A DNA stretch of 57,500 nt from Leptospira weilii (lineage in GTDB: Bacteria; Spirochaetota; Leptospiria; Leptospirales; Leptospiraceae), in NCBI RefSeq assembly GCF_006874765.1, contig NZ_CP040840.1, positions 1,410,001 to 1,467,500 on the forward strand, given 5' to 3'. Position numbers and translations under genes: made by a program. Below, piece by piece: positions 1 through 22,575 of the stretch (positions are counted from its first letter, which is position 1; each line of letters opens with the position of its first letter). Under the pieces are notes generated by a model, which had not been told where the DNA came from, searched no databases, and worked only from the letters and a program-made list of their open reading frames with translations.

Positions 1-782
<782 letters not shown>

Positions 783-784
783 AT

Positions 785-956
785 CTATGGATCGGCTAAA
801 CTCAGCGAATGCCTCTCTATGGATCGGCTAAACTCAGCGAATGCCTCTCTATGGATCGGCTAAACTCAGCGAATGCCTCTCTATGGATCGGCTAAACTCA
901 GCGAATGCCTCTCTATGGATCGGCTAAACTCAGCGAATGCCTCTCTATGGATCGGC
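785..956. repeat. 32-bp tandem array A (5 full copies plus partial)
   Basis: The unit starts ctatggatcggctaaactca and is 32 bp long. Full copies begin at 785, 817, 849, 881 and 913, and a partial copy at 945. They are essentially identical. The array forms the interior of a TAACGTGAGTTCG-type element whose right end is at 1012 and whose left part is cut by IS110 copy 1. The same unit recurs at 20323-20426. Read on the other strand, each unit is a CGATCCATAGAGAG...CTGAGTTTA module. Confidence 0.95.
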
Positions 957-1012
957 ATTCAGGTCCGAAACATAGAATCGCTTTCGCATTTTGTTATATC
1001 GAACTCACGTTA
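957..1012. repeat. Right end of TAACGTGAGTTCG-type element (E1)
   Basis: The stretch from the last array unit through tttcgcattttgttatatcg to cgaactcacgtta is repeated almost base for base at 20427-20482, and inverted at 6982-7037. It is the 'A-type' end of the dispersed family. The left half of this copy is missing because IS110 copy 1 abuts the array. Confidence 0.8.
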
Positions 1013-1093
1013 TTTTATAGAGTTCGAACAGGAATCCAATGGAGATATATTTCTCCGATGTTCGGTTCTAAATCAACATTAAACATTACATAA

Positions 1094-1285
1094 AAGATTT
1101 TACGAATTGGTTCGGCCGGAGTATTTGATAAAATTGAAAAAGAAGCATTAAAACTTTATGAGCGCTCTGTTAAAATTAGAACGATGACATCAGGTGGTGC
1201 TTCGCAAGAGCTCTCAAAGGGGCTTGCACGGGTCCGAACCCGATGGATCGCGGCAAAAGAATTATTTAAAGGCATATTCTCGTAG
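1094..1285 (+). pseudogene. Unrecognised coding remnant
   Basis: An uninterrupted 63-codon reading frame without a plausible start codon follows element E1. It has ordinary protein-like composition, with stretches such as GVFDKIEKEALKLYERSVKI and SGGASQELSKGLARVRTRW. I do not recognise a family. It lies among IS debris and is probably a gene fragment. Confidence that it was once coding is low. Confidence 0.3.
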
Positions 1286-1379
1286 ATCGGCGTGGAGCAC
1301 CTGCAGCTTTTATAATCGCTCCGGCTGGAACTCATGATTAAAAATTAATATTTAATAATTTATAAATTATAAATATATA

Positions 1380-1506
1380 AAACCGGAGATTGTTTCATCA
1401 GATAAATATTATTCTAACAATGCGATTAAGAATAAATTAAAAAAGAGGAATATTCAGTATCGAATTCCAAATAAAAAGAATACGATAAATCCTGAATGGA
1501 TTACTC
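1380..1506 (+). pseudogene. IS5-type transposase fragment
   Basis: One frame reads SDKYYSNNAIKNKLKKRNIQ followed by YRIPNKKN. This matches the IS5/IS427 transposase segment around the second catalytic Asp (ADKGYDSN..R..L..RGI.PVIPPKKNR). Only about 42 codons survive. The fragment ends where a 93-bp dispersed repeat begins at 1508. Confidence 0.55.
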
Positions 1507-1507
1507 C

Positions 1508-1600
1508 TTTACTGATCCCTATGAAATAGAGTGCCGTTAATTCGAGTAGTAAATCCCGCGTTTAGACGCAGAATTTTTCTATTACGTAGAGATGAGTAAA
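1508..1600 (+). repeat. ~95-bp inverted-terminus repeat, copy F2-1
   Basis: Starts tttactgatccctatgaaa and ends tagagatgagtaaa, so the termini are imperfect inverted repeats. The interior contains aaatcccgcgtttagacgca, shared with five further copies near 10278, 22576, 39373, 43829 and 47789. No coding capacity. From 1601 to 1855 I see nothing else recognisable. Confidence 0.8.
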
Positions 1601-1855
1601 ACCTTTTAGATGAACAGTCGAACGTACTCTTGCTTTGGCTCAATGCGTTTAGAGCCATAAAAACTTGTTGGGAATTCAAGGAAAAAAATTACTTCGCTTT
1701 TTGCATAGTAGCATGTTCGATTATTCTTTTCAGGATGGCTAACGATAGTTTTAGGACAAACTCTTAAAATGTACCGACAACTTTGCGATTCCTTGTCGTT
1801 GACCGTATCAAAATGTTGAATGCGGCAGTGAAGAAATTGTACGATCGGAGTTCGT

Positions 1856-6299
<4,444 letters not shown>

Positions 6300-6451
6300 A
6301 GTTTACCTCGTATTTGAGTCCCTTAGGGTGAAAAATTTACGCTTTAGAACAAGCGATAAAAGACATTTATTTCAAACTCTTGAAACGGGAGAACGTATAC
6401 CGTTCCATCCGATTTCAAAACCGAAAGAATAAAAATTGCGGAGATTGAGGA

Positions 6452-6835
6452 TTAAATCAAAAGACGAACGGAAGAGAGAGATCGAATCTCGTTCGAACCG
6501 TTTTCGACAAAATCGAAAACGAACCCCATCCGTGCTAAGAAAGGAAAGAATGAAAAGAGCGGGTTTGCGGAATCAATACGCAGCGGTATAAAAAACCTTA
6601 AGAATTTGAAAAGGTGGGAATCCGTTTCCGAGAGAACGATTGAACTGGAATCCCATTCGCAACCGGAAGTCTTTTCCGAGTTCGATTCTTGATGACAAGA
6701 AGCCGAAGATAGAGGAGTTTCGAGAATTTTGCTTATTTTGGAATCGAATCCGCAGATTGGTCCGCAATTCAAAACCAACACAAGAACGGATAACAAAGTG
6801 CATCCGATCCACGTTTTAAAAATCGAGGAAACCAT
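6452..6835 (-). CDS. Small exported Cys/His-containing protein, first gene of efflux cluster
   Basis: A 127-aa protein with a hydrophobic N-terminus (WIGCTLLSVLVLVLNCG) that could be a lipoprotein signal ending at Cys-24. The mature part has SASCHQESNSEKTSGCEW and a hydrophobic stretch near residues 90-110. Short exported proteins with Cys/His pairs often precede CzcCBA-type operons (for example CzcI-like proteins), so a role in metal sensing or tuning is possible. I do not recognise a defined family. It lies 152 nt upstream of the TolC-like gene on the same strand. Confidence 0.5.
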   Translation of the reverse strand: MVSSIFKTWIGCTLLSVLVLVLNCGPICGFDSKISKILETPLSSASCHQESNSEKTSGCEWDSSSIVLSETDSHLFKFLRFFIPLRIDSANPLFSFFPFLARMGFVFDFVENGSNEIRSLSSVRLLI

Positions 6836-6981
6836 ATCTCCAGCTTACCATACCTCAGAGCTTGTCAACGGAAAAAACGATCTTAAGACCTTTTCAATCA
6901 CGGCTTATCATTTCCCAAAACTTCGCTTTAAAAACGAAATGAGCGTTTTTGAAAAATTCGAAACGATTCGTCGAGCCTATT

Positions 6982-7207
6982 TAACGTGAGTTCGATATAA
7001 CAAAATGCGAAAGTGATGATTCTATGTTTCGGACTTGAATGCCGATCCATAGAGAGGCAGCCGCTGAGTTTAGGCAGCAACATTGAGTTAAAGCGCGGTC
7101 GCGAGCTATTTTATCTATGAAATTCGCGAGCTGCTGCGACGACCCATCGGGAGTCGTTGCGCTTTAGTTTCTTATTCGCCCAAACTTTCTTAGGCCAAAC
7201 TCACGTA
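6982..7207 (+). repeat. TAACGTGAGTTCG element E2, A-end to B-end
   Basis: A 226-bp element. It starts taacgtgagttcgatataac (A-type end) and ends ttaggccaaactcacgta (B-type end). The interior holds gccgatccatagagaggcag and ctgagtttaggcagcaac, the module seen in the tandem arrays, plus the phrase ctttagtttcttattcgccc shared with other copies. The same sequence appears inverted at 26156-26341. It occupies most of the gap between the efflux cluster and sulP; the remaining bases show nothing. Confidence 0.85.
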
Positions 7208-7336
7208 TTTAAGTCGTTTTTTATCGTCCTTCGAAATAAACCCTCTTTGTTATAATATTCAAAAATATGAATTTACTCATTTTTGTAAATGATAAATGTC
7301 CTATCGCGATTCTTTTTCATATACGATCGACGGGGA

Positions 7337-9562
<2,226 letters not shown>

Positions 9563-9602
9563 ATAAACTCCTTCGGATTAAGGCTCGGAAATTTCGAAAT
9601 TG

Positions 9603-9926
9603 TTAAATCGAGAGATGGAGGTTTTCCGGAGGCGGGTTTTCTATTTCCGAAAAATATTGAATAAGGATTTGTTCGACCGCGTTATTGTAACGGACCGTTT
9701 CTAAATCGTAATCGAATATAAACTTATCTTCCTGAGATACGAGATCTTCTAGTTTGAGTTCAGTCGTTTTTTCCTTTTCGGCTTCCGGGGCTTCGCTTGA
9801 GGCCGCTGACGGCTGGAAATTTTTACCAAAAACGCTGTATTGGGTCCGTACAGTCGCGCAATAGAAAATCAGAGCGATGTATAGAAAAATAAAAAATTTA
9901 TGGTCCAAGCAGTTTAGAAATTTCAT
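9603..9926 (-). CDS. Small single-pass membrane protein upstream of SulP-CA
   Basis: About 107 aa if read from the internal ATG at 9926 (MKFLNCLDHKFFIFLYIALI). An open frame extends further upstream to 10025, but that stretch is basic and low in hydrophobic residues. One membrane helix is followed by a short Ala/Pro/Glu-rich linker and an acidic tail. No family recognised. It precedes the SulP-CA gene by 40 nt on the same strand and may be co-transcribed. Confidence 0.45.
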   Translation of the reverse strand: MKFLNCLDHKFFIFLYIALIFYCATVRTQYSVFGKNFQPSAASSEAPEAEKEKTTELKLEDLVSQEDKFIFDYDLETVRYNNAVEQILIQYFSEIENPPPENLHLSI

Positions 9927-10698
9927 AGGCTTTTTAATGAGAACTTTGGAAGCCGTCTTACAACGGAAAAGCATTTTAAAACAAATCGTTCGTTTGAAAT
10001 TTGAATCGCATCGCTTTAGGTACAATAAATTCTCATTAAAAATATGTGTTTAGGTGCCTTACAAGCTAAGTCCGTTCATTTTTCATGAGAATAGACGCAC
10101 TTGACTCAAACAGGAAATCTTTTGGTTGAAATCCGACCAAAGCTTGGGATTCGGAGTTTGTCTCAAAACCTTAAGAGAGATCAGTTACCATCATTCCACA
10201 AATTCCTAATAAAATGTAGGACTTTACACGTTTTAGTGGATAGATGTTGTATGTATGTAAAGTCTTAAAATCTATTCACTACTAATCCCTATCAAATAGA
10301 GTATCGTTAATTTGAGCATAAATCCCGCGGTTAGCGCAGAATTTTGGACACTCTATTGTGTAGAGATGAATAATATCTAAAAAGTTCCTACATTTTTGTG
10401 AAATTCAGGCGTCTCACTTCTATTGTCGCTCGACGGGCTTTAGGACAAATTCTTAATTCTTGTTTTAAATCGGACTCAGTACAATCGAATCAATATCGAA
10501 TTTACAAAAAAATTCCATTGAGACCGTTGCGACTTCACCTGAATCCTAACTTATATTCAATAAGTCATTTTATGAGTATTTTCAATCATTTTTTAACATT
10601 ATAATAAACTTCATCTTTTTATAATTTAAATTTTTTCGTTTACTGAATTTTTCCCAAGAAGATACTCATCTTAAATTGATTTTGAAAGTTCATTACTG
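9927..10698. other. Gene-free stretch holding one dispersed repeat
   Basis: No convincing gene was seen in these ~770 bases. They contain repeat copy F2-2 (listed separately) and otherwise AT-rich sequence. The short frame at 10398-10604 has no ribosome site and an unconvincing composition. Confidence 0.6.
10278..10373 (+). repeat. ~95-bp inverted-terminus repeat, copy F2-2
   Basis: Begins actactaatccctatcaaat and ends ctctattgtgtagagatgaa. The interior ataaatcccgcggttagcgc matches the other copies with small deletions. Confidence 0.8.
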
Positions 10699-11838
<1,140 letters not shown>

Positions 11839-11843
11839 TCGAC

Positions 11844-11928
11844 TAGAAGTTATCTCAAAAATATTCTAGAATGATTGGAATCGGCGTCTTAAACAAAGAT
11901 AAAGTTTTTGAGATAGCTTGCTTCTAAT
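11844..11928. terminator. Inverted repeat between convergent genes
   Basis: aagttatctcaaaaat and agtttttgagatagctt face each other about 50 nt apart, between two genes that end at 11838 and 11938. A bidirectional transcription stop or a small dispersed repeat would both explain it. There is no clear U-run after the stem. Confidence 0.35.
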
Positions 11929-11937
11929 CAGAAAATT

Positions 11938-12945
<1,008 letters not shown>

Positions 12946-12987
12946 CTTTCGATAACATCTGAGCGAGCTTTTTTGGATCGAAAAAAT

Positions 12988-13632
<645 letters not shown>

Positions 13633-13725
13633 ATTGCCTCCCTTGTTCGAAAGAACGAGGTCCTATTGTGAATTGAATTTAGGATAGGATTTATCCGGGA
13701 GCGGGTAAGTCAAACGCGTAAAACC

Positions 13726-14058
<333 letters not shown>

Positions 14059-14584
14059 TTTATTTTTCCACATGTTTCAAAACTTAGAAACTATTCCAAG
14101 AACTTATTCACTGAAAACGGGAAGTTTCAGTATTCTATGTTAGATATCAGAAGTCCTTGATTACCGATCTTTACAGTAAGCACTCAATGACCCCATCTAT
14201 CGCTAATGTAAAAAACGGATAAACTAAAAAACGAATATAAATTGGCCAAAAGAGTTTGATGTATTTTCCCAAAGCGGAATGACGTCCATTGAAATGCTTT
14301 GGATAAAAAATCTTCGATCCGTTTCGGGCGAGAAAGTCTCGCCCCGGAGCCGTTGGCCTGACCGACCTCGTCTCGGTGAAACGCCTTATGAAAGCCTGAA
14401 ATCATTGTATCCGCTAAAATCGCTAAACACCATTTACATCAGTAATCTGGCGAATGATTTGAAAAAAATTGACAGACCTCATGCCGTGGCGCAAAGTGTG
14501 CGACTGACTTAAGACATTAAGGTTGGAAATTTACCATTTGATTCACGTGATGCGGATCAACATAAACAGAGAGGTTTATTAGAG
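14059..14584. other. Gap with possible leucine-rich-repeat remnant
   Basis: A + strand frame at about 14370-14512 reads SLKSLYPLKSLNTIYISNLA, which resembles a leucine-rich repeat, but it is short and lacks a proper start. A GC-rich hairpin (cgggcgagaaagtctcgccc) lies at 14328-14347. The overlapping minus frame (14184-14405) looks like a shadow. No intact gene seen. Confidence 0.3.
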
Positions 14585-15172
14585 GTGAACGATAATGACG
14601 AGAACAGCATATTAGAATTTTCTAGTAAGTTGGGAAGTTTTCAGGAAAATTGCAAGCGGATTCTGGAAATCACCAATCTTTGGCCTGAAGCAAAAGCTCA
14701 GACTGTTCGGAACTTTGATTTTAATGCCGCCTATAAAGAATTCACAACATGTCTAATTGAATTATTATCAAGCAAGGAAGCAGAAAATACTGGGTTCATC
14801 TCTGATCTGGTGCTCTATTTTGATATCCGCGATAGAGATATTATGGCATATTCATGCCCTGAATGGTCGGAAGACGACGCAGATTGGAGCACGGATATTG
14901 GATCCCAAGCCAGTATGGATGATAATTCGATCGTTCGGACAATGCAAAGCCTGACAACAATTGACAACAAAGAGTCAGATATTTTCGCCTGCTTGGTTTT
15001 GATAGTCTTCAGCCACCACTTCGGTTCCGATAATTTTGCCGATGCGTCTAAATACTTTCTCAATAGTACGCGCGATCATGTGTATTTTTCCATTGGAGTA
15101 CATTCCAGCAGCCTCTTTACCATTGGCTTGCTGAATAAAAACGGATACGAGACTATGAATGTAAGTCATTAA
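14585..15172 (+). CDS. Orphan acidic protein next to PF07598 toxin
   Basis: A 195-aa acidic, soluble protein with a GTG start and a GAGAGG sequence 12 nt upstream. It has a mostly helical N-terminal half, then SCPEWSEDDADWSTDIGSQ and a hydrophobic segment (DIFACLVLIVFSHHFGSDNF). No family recognised. Size and acidity resemble immunity proteins of toxin loci, but the neighbouring toxin is a secreted effector on the opposite strand that needs no known immunity protein. That link is only a suggestion. It converges on the toxin gene with 143 nt between them. Confidence 0.55.
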   Translation: MNDNDENSILEFSSKLGSFQENCKRILEITNLWPEAKAQTVRNFDFNAAYKEFTTCLIELLSSKEAENTGFISDLVLYFDIRDRDIMAYSCPEWSEDDADWSTDIGSQASMDDNSIVRTMQSLTTIDNKESDIFACLVLIVFSHHFGSDNFADASKYFLNSTRDHVYFSIGVHSSSLFTIGLLNKNGYETMNVSH

Positions 15173-15315
15173 AGAACCAGAAAAATTTAACATGAAATAC
15201 CGCTAACCTACAAAGACGATAAATCCGATAAATTCTGAAACATGACACTTCCAATGGATGCTAAGTAACGCGATCTCGATACTTAACATCCATTATAGTT
15301 TTTAGACTAGATCAC

Positions 15316-17232
15316 TTACTGTAACGTGCATCTGCCTCCCGAACACTGATTTACTAACGAGCTGATTGGATATCTTCCTGAACCTCTTCTGTCCTCTCCT
15401 TCTCCGGTGCAATCCCTGTTAGAAACCATGAGTCCAAAAACACTTTCATAAGCTCCTACCGGCTGTATAGTTGTGAGTACTAGCATAGTTCTGCCTGGTC
15501 CTTCCAGATCAGCAAGTATCTCTTCCGGATTCGTCCTGGGTATTAAAGATGATCTGTAGTCGTTAAATGATGTCGTAGGCGTGTTTGTTCGAATTGCCAC
15601 TAACCCCTCAGAGGTCCTAATAACTGGAACGGCATGTCCCGAAATAGTTCCGTTTGCACGCTGCCTTCTCATTAATACCAACCAAATACTTCCGGGAGGG
15701 GAATTTGTGAGTGATCTAATATGAGATAGCATTTCAGGTCGAGTGGTCATTGGAGCAGAGCTTTCCCATTCGTACTGAGGCATCATAATCATAGTAGATG
15801 CGTATGCCAGCACTCTGCCTCTGTTAGCGTATGTCGCAGGTACATTTGTCAGTAGTCTGTACAATTCCCGATAACGTCGGCTAAACGAAATAAAAGGATC
15901 CCTATCAGGGGCTGTATCGAAGAAGTAGCCTCCGCTCTGAAGCGGTCTTTGAGAATGATACTCCTGGAGTTCTGCTAACATTTGAAAGCTATGAAGTAGG
16001 CAAACGCCGCACACTCCAACCTGCTGGGGTCTGTAACCGGGTCTCGCAGATTCATATGTTGCTGATCTAGCTATGTCGTAAAATCTCCTGATCCAATCAT
16101 CAGTTAATTGAAAGTCAGACGGTAGGTTCCTTTTTACTCTTTTATGCGCATAGCTTTTCTTATTACCGGCTGGACAGTACTGTTCTGTATTTCCAAGATT
16201 ACCGGTTGTGTAACGTGCCCAACTCAATAAGTCTTTATCAACAAAAAACAGAGACGTAGGATTATGGGTAGTATCTGCCTCTATATAAGAGGGTTTAACT
16301 GTATAAGCAACACCCCAATTCGGTCCGGCCTTGGTAACTCTAAGTATATTGCCTTGATAATCTGTAATCATCCCTCCTTCTTGTGTCTCAAAATATATGT
16401 TCCAATAAGCGGAATTCTCCTTACTCGTCACAGGTGCGTCACTACACTGTGCCCAGTAAACCCAATTCCAATTATATTTACCTACCTTAGAATACATACA
16501 AGAGAGAAGTCCATTAGCAGGATTGTATTGGGCAAGATGTCCATTTTCGGGATTGTAGTAGATAGGCGTAGTATTTCTATCTGAACCTCCCGAACGAATA
16601 AAGTAGCGGCCAGCCATATTATTCCAAATTCCATCGCCCCAATTCGAATCCCAAGCTATGGAAGTCTGAATGCTAACGTTTCCAGGAGTGGCCACTGTCT
16701 TAACCCAATCATTCATCGTAGAGTCTAAGGTATGGTTGTAGTAATCCCCGGATGTTTTTGAGATATAGGCAAGCCAATGCACATCCTTCAACTGATAACG
16801 CCCATCCGCAGTCCAAAAGGCGTTATTTTTTACTATCCATCTTTGTTGAGGATCATTGATAGTACAAGGTCTGAGGTTCACATAATCCCAGTTTGTTTCT
16901 CCTTTAATTACTTTCTCTGGAGTAGTGACACATAACCACGTGTTATTAATGTAATAGGAAATTCTCTGAAACACGTCGTATCTTGCTTTAGGAGTTTTAT
17001 CCCCACACCCCTGAAGTTGTATAAAACTTCCATCAATGGTGAACATAGGAGAGTAACAATAATTTTTCCCATTATGCGCAATGATCTTAATAGGTTTATC
17101 ATTTGGTTTATCAGTAGGCTTTTGAACAATCGAACCTGGGATACCACTCGATGAAATAGAGTTCCCCCCGTAAGTAAAACTAACTCCAATTGAAACTAAC
17201 AAAACTACCGTCAGAACTATCCAACGACCCAT
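15316..17232 (-). CDS. PF07598 (DUF1561) secreted virulence-modifying protein with ricin-B-like lectin domain
   Basis: A 638-aa secreted protein. Residues 1-22 are a signal peptide ([19 protein letters not shown]). Residues ~45-160 resemble a ricin-type beta-trefoil: cysteines at 59/76 and 101/123 are spaced as in ricin lectins, and QQRW at 129-132 matches the QxW motif. A second cysteine pair (245/263) lies in a linked beta-rich region. From ~370 comes the DUF1561 domain: [14 protein letters not shown] (Cys 408 and 411), [13 protein letters not shown] (His 533) and IRTNTP (Asn 550). The family is expanded in pathogenic Leptospira and also found in Bartonella; members have been described as lectin-bearing cytotoxins acting on host cells. 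The start is clear, with AGGAGG seven bases before the ATG. The gene is full length and flanked by decayed sequence. Confidence 0.9.
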   Translation of the reverse strand: MGRWIVLTVVLLVSIGVSFTYGGNSISSSGIPGSIVQKPTDKPNDKPIKIIAHNGKNYCYSPMFTIDGSFIQLQGCGDKTPKARYDVFQRISYYINNTWLCVTTPEKVIKGETNWDYVNLRPCTINDPQQRWIVKNNAFWTADGRYQLKDVHWLAYISKTSGDYYNHTLDSTMNDWVKTVATPGNVSIQTSIAWDSNWGDGIWNNMAGRYFIRSGGSDRNTTPIYYNPENGHLAQYNPANGLLSCMYSKVGKYNWNWVYWAQCSDAPVTSKENSAYWNIYFETQEGGMITDYQGNILRVTKAGPNWGVAYTVKPSYIEADTTHNPTSLFFVDKDLLSWARYTTGNLGNTEQYCPAGNKKSYAHKRVKRNLPSDFQLTDDWIRRFYDIARSATYESARPGYRPQQVGVCGVCLLHSFQMLAELQEYHSQRPLQSGGYFFDTAPDRDPFISFSRRYRELYRLLTNVPATYANRGRVLAYASTMIMMPQYEWESSAPMTTRPEMLSHIRSLTNSPPGSIWLVLMRRQRANGTISGHAVPVIRTSEGLVAIRTNTPTTSFNDYRSSLIPRTNPEEILADLEGPGRTMLVLTTIQPVGAYESVFGLMVSNRDCTGEGEDRRGSGRYPISSLVNQCSGGRCTLQ

Positions 17233-17784
17233 TCTTACCTCCTTTTTTTGAAAAATTAAGACGTAACGTCTGCACTCTAGGGATATGATACAACATACCT
17301 TCCCGGCGAATCTTGTTTGAACCGGTCTGTTGATAAGTCGAACTACCCGATTGAGTGGAAACTACGTCGCTTTAACATGTTGCCATTATTTTTTATTTCG
17401 AGTGAAAAGTTTTTAATTTATTAGAATATTCTAATAAAACTGAATGAAAACATGTTTCTGTGAACACGTTGTTTGCATGTCATAAAATATCAAATAAAAA
17501 TTAATTCTATATGAATCCAATAAGGTAACTGTAGCTTTAGTGGTCTTTCATGCTATTCAATTGATTACTCAAGTGAAATTTTTAGACAAAAAATATAAAA
17601 AAACGTTAATACGAAAATAAAAAATAATTAAAGGAAATTTTGGCTAACTTATTCCCGCGAAAATATATAAAAAACAACATTATATTTAAATATTTTAAAG
17701 TAATATTTATGAATCAATCTAAGGATTATTTTGGAATTATCCTACGGTCGACCCGCTTTCAATTCTAATGCCACACTATGCTTT
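17233..17784. promoter_or_regulatory. AT-rich upstream region of the PF07598 gene with 22-bp palindrome
   Basis: This ~550-nt gene-free region is strongly AT-rich. A perfect 22-bp palindrome lies at 17417-17438 (core TTAGAATATTCTAA), 185 bp upstream of the toxin start. It resembles PerR/Fur-type operators in symmetry and composition. A smaller palindrome, agacgtaacgtct, lies at 17259-17271, closer to the start. AT-rich palindromes arise easily by chance, so the operator role is a hypothesis. Confidence 0.35.
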
Positions 17785-18690
17785 GAGATGGACATTTTAA
17801 TTTAAAAATTTATTTCAAATTTTGTTTTGCGCAACTTTGCCACGATTTTAAAGTTTTCTATAATTTTCAAACGCCCGGATCTATGTATTTGGATTTAGAA
17901 CCGTTGATGATTAGATACGCGTTATCCGAAACCTTGTCTAACGTACAGCGCATCCGACGACCTGCCAAGCGATCCTTAGAGAGCGAGGCAGCTTACGAGC
18001 AGCATAGCGTAGCGAGTTGCTCTTTTCGCAGAAAGGATATCCAAGCGATCCTTAGAGAGCGAGGCAGCTTACGAGCAGCATAGCGTAGCGAGTTGCTCTT
18101 TTCGCAGAAAAGATATCCAAGCGATCCTTAGAGAGCGAGGCAGCTTACGAGCAGCATAGCGTAGCGAGTTGCTCTTTTCGCAGAAAAGATATCCAAGCGA
18201 TCCTTAGAGAGCGAGGCAGCTTACGAGCAGCATAGCGTAGCGAGTTGCTCTTTTCGCAGAAAAGATATCCAAGCGATCCTTAGAGAGCAGTGCCACTTTC
18301 GTTTCTTTTGGGACCGGCTCTGATACGACATGCTAGCTTATTCAAAAGGGAAAACTCTTCGGAAAGATCAATCTTCTCCTCGACTTTGTAAGCCATTCCT
18401 TTTTGAAACTGCGTCTGCGGAATCCTAAGCCGTAAGTTTGTGAGTAAAAACCGAGGCTGAAGATACCAAAGGAATTTTTACGATCGAAGTCGGAATCAAA
18501 ATCACTGAGGTAACAAAGTGTAAAATAGGTTCCTAACTCTGATTGTAAATTCGCGGAGCTACGAACGATTGCAGAGGTAATCTGCAATCAATCGTAGAAA
18601 ACAGATTGAGTGAGTATTCCCTATTTTTAGATACAATTTTTCTTTTAAGTTTCAAAGAAGAGTTCTTGTCTCCTAAGCCAGTAAAAACAT
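17785..18690 (-). pseudogene. Decayed duplicate of the SulP transporter gene
   Basis: Blocks of this region align with 8030-8720 of the intact SulP-CA gene in the same order and orientation. The stretch 17834-17950 matches the STAS-region coding sequence around 8058-8176. 18318-18400 continues from 8177 onward. 18430-18670 matches the transmembrane part around 8430-8690 (for example attgtaaattcgcggagct against cttgtaaattcgtggaact). It has many frameshifts, lacks the carbonic anhydrase part and most of the N-terminal half, and is split by the 76-bp tandem array at the point corresponding to about 8177. Confidence 0.8.
17967..18290. repeat. 76-bp tandem array B (4 full copies plus partial)
   Basis: Units begin at 17967, 18043, 18119 and 18195, with a partial unit at 18271. 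Each unit starts aagcgatccttagagagcga (the dispersed module), continues through gcttacgagcagcatagcgt and agcgagttgctcttttcgca, and ends agatatcc. Copies differ by one or two bases. The array sits inside the SulP pseudogene. Near-identity of units points to recent expansion, so copy number may vary between strains. Confidence 0.95.
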
Positions 18691-18756
18691 TAAAAAAATT
18701 GAATTTTCTCTCTCCGGGATTTGAAATCCGGAACCGTATTCGTAAGAGGGGAAAAA

Positions 18757-20061
<1,305 letters not shown>

Positions 20062-20062
20062 A

Positions 20063-20482
<420 letters not shown>

Positions 20483-20599
20483 AGTAATTCTTTTCAAAGG
20501 GTTTTCTACTCGGCATTTTTCTAGGTTTATGGCGCTTGAGTATGGCAACTACGATATTCATTGACGGAGTTGAATATCGTTTACGGGTCTTTGAATCAT

Positions 20600-20767
20600 T
20601 ACTACTCGAACGCACGAATAGAATACTATGACAAACTTATTTCGAAAATTAGAATCTCCCTTTAAAAAGTCGGGATTTCCCGGTTTGACTTAATTTTTGA
20701 GAACTGCCGTACTTTTGCAAAACCGACCGCTTATTTTCGAGTATTATTTTCACGCGGCCGAGTAGTA
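20600..20767 (+). repeat. 168-bp inverted-terminus repeat, copy F4-1
   Basis: Starts tactactcgaacgcacgaat and ends gcggccgagtagta, giving inverted termini. A copy of exactly the same length lies at 44047-44214, with about 90% visible identity. No coding capacity. Confidence 0.8.
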
Positions 20768-20808
20768 GTTTCTTATTCGCCCAAATTTTCAACCGCCGAA
20801 CTCACGTG
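20768..20808 (+). repeat. B-type end of a TAACGTGAGTTCG element (E9)
   Basis: tttcttattcgcccaaattt is followed by caaccgccgaactcacgtg, a right terminus shared with elements at 7207, 36761 and 45271. Its left part is absent; F4-1 abuts it directly and may have inserted into it. Confidence 0.7.
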
Positions 20809-20830
20809 AAATAAAATGTTTTCCTTTTCT

Positions 20831-22390
<1,560 letters not shown>

Positions 22391-22575
22391 GTTAATTGTA
22401 TTTACGAAAAAATTTTGAAAACGTTTGGAAATTCCATTCTACTTTCTATCCATTCCAACTATACCTCAAAAAACAAACTCTTGAGCAAGCCTATTTCCTA
22501 ACTCTGCAATTCGATTGTTTCTGAATCGGAATGGGCTTGATCTAGAAGAGCGGTTCACAGCGTTTTAAAACAGAA

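Noticed and set aside
785..956. CRISPR-like array of 32-bp units
   Set aside because: The units are directly adjacent and identical over their whole length. There are no variable spacers and no cas genes.
1230..1250. Possible tRNA T-arm (gggtccgaaccc)
   Set aside because: No acceptor stem, anticodon arm or D-arm can be placed around it.
14184..14405. 73-aa minus-strand frame in the gap before the orphan gene
   Set aside because: No ribosome site and no similarity I can recognise; overlaps a GC-rich hairpin.
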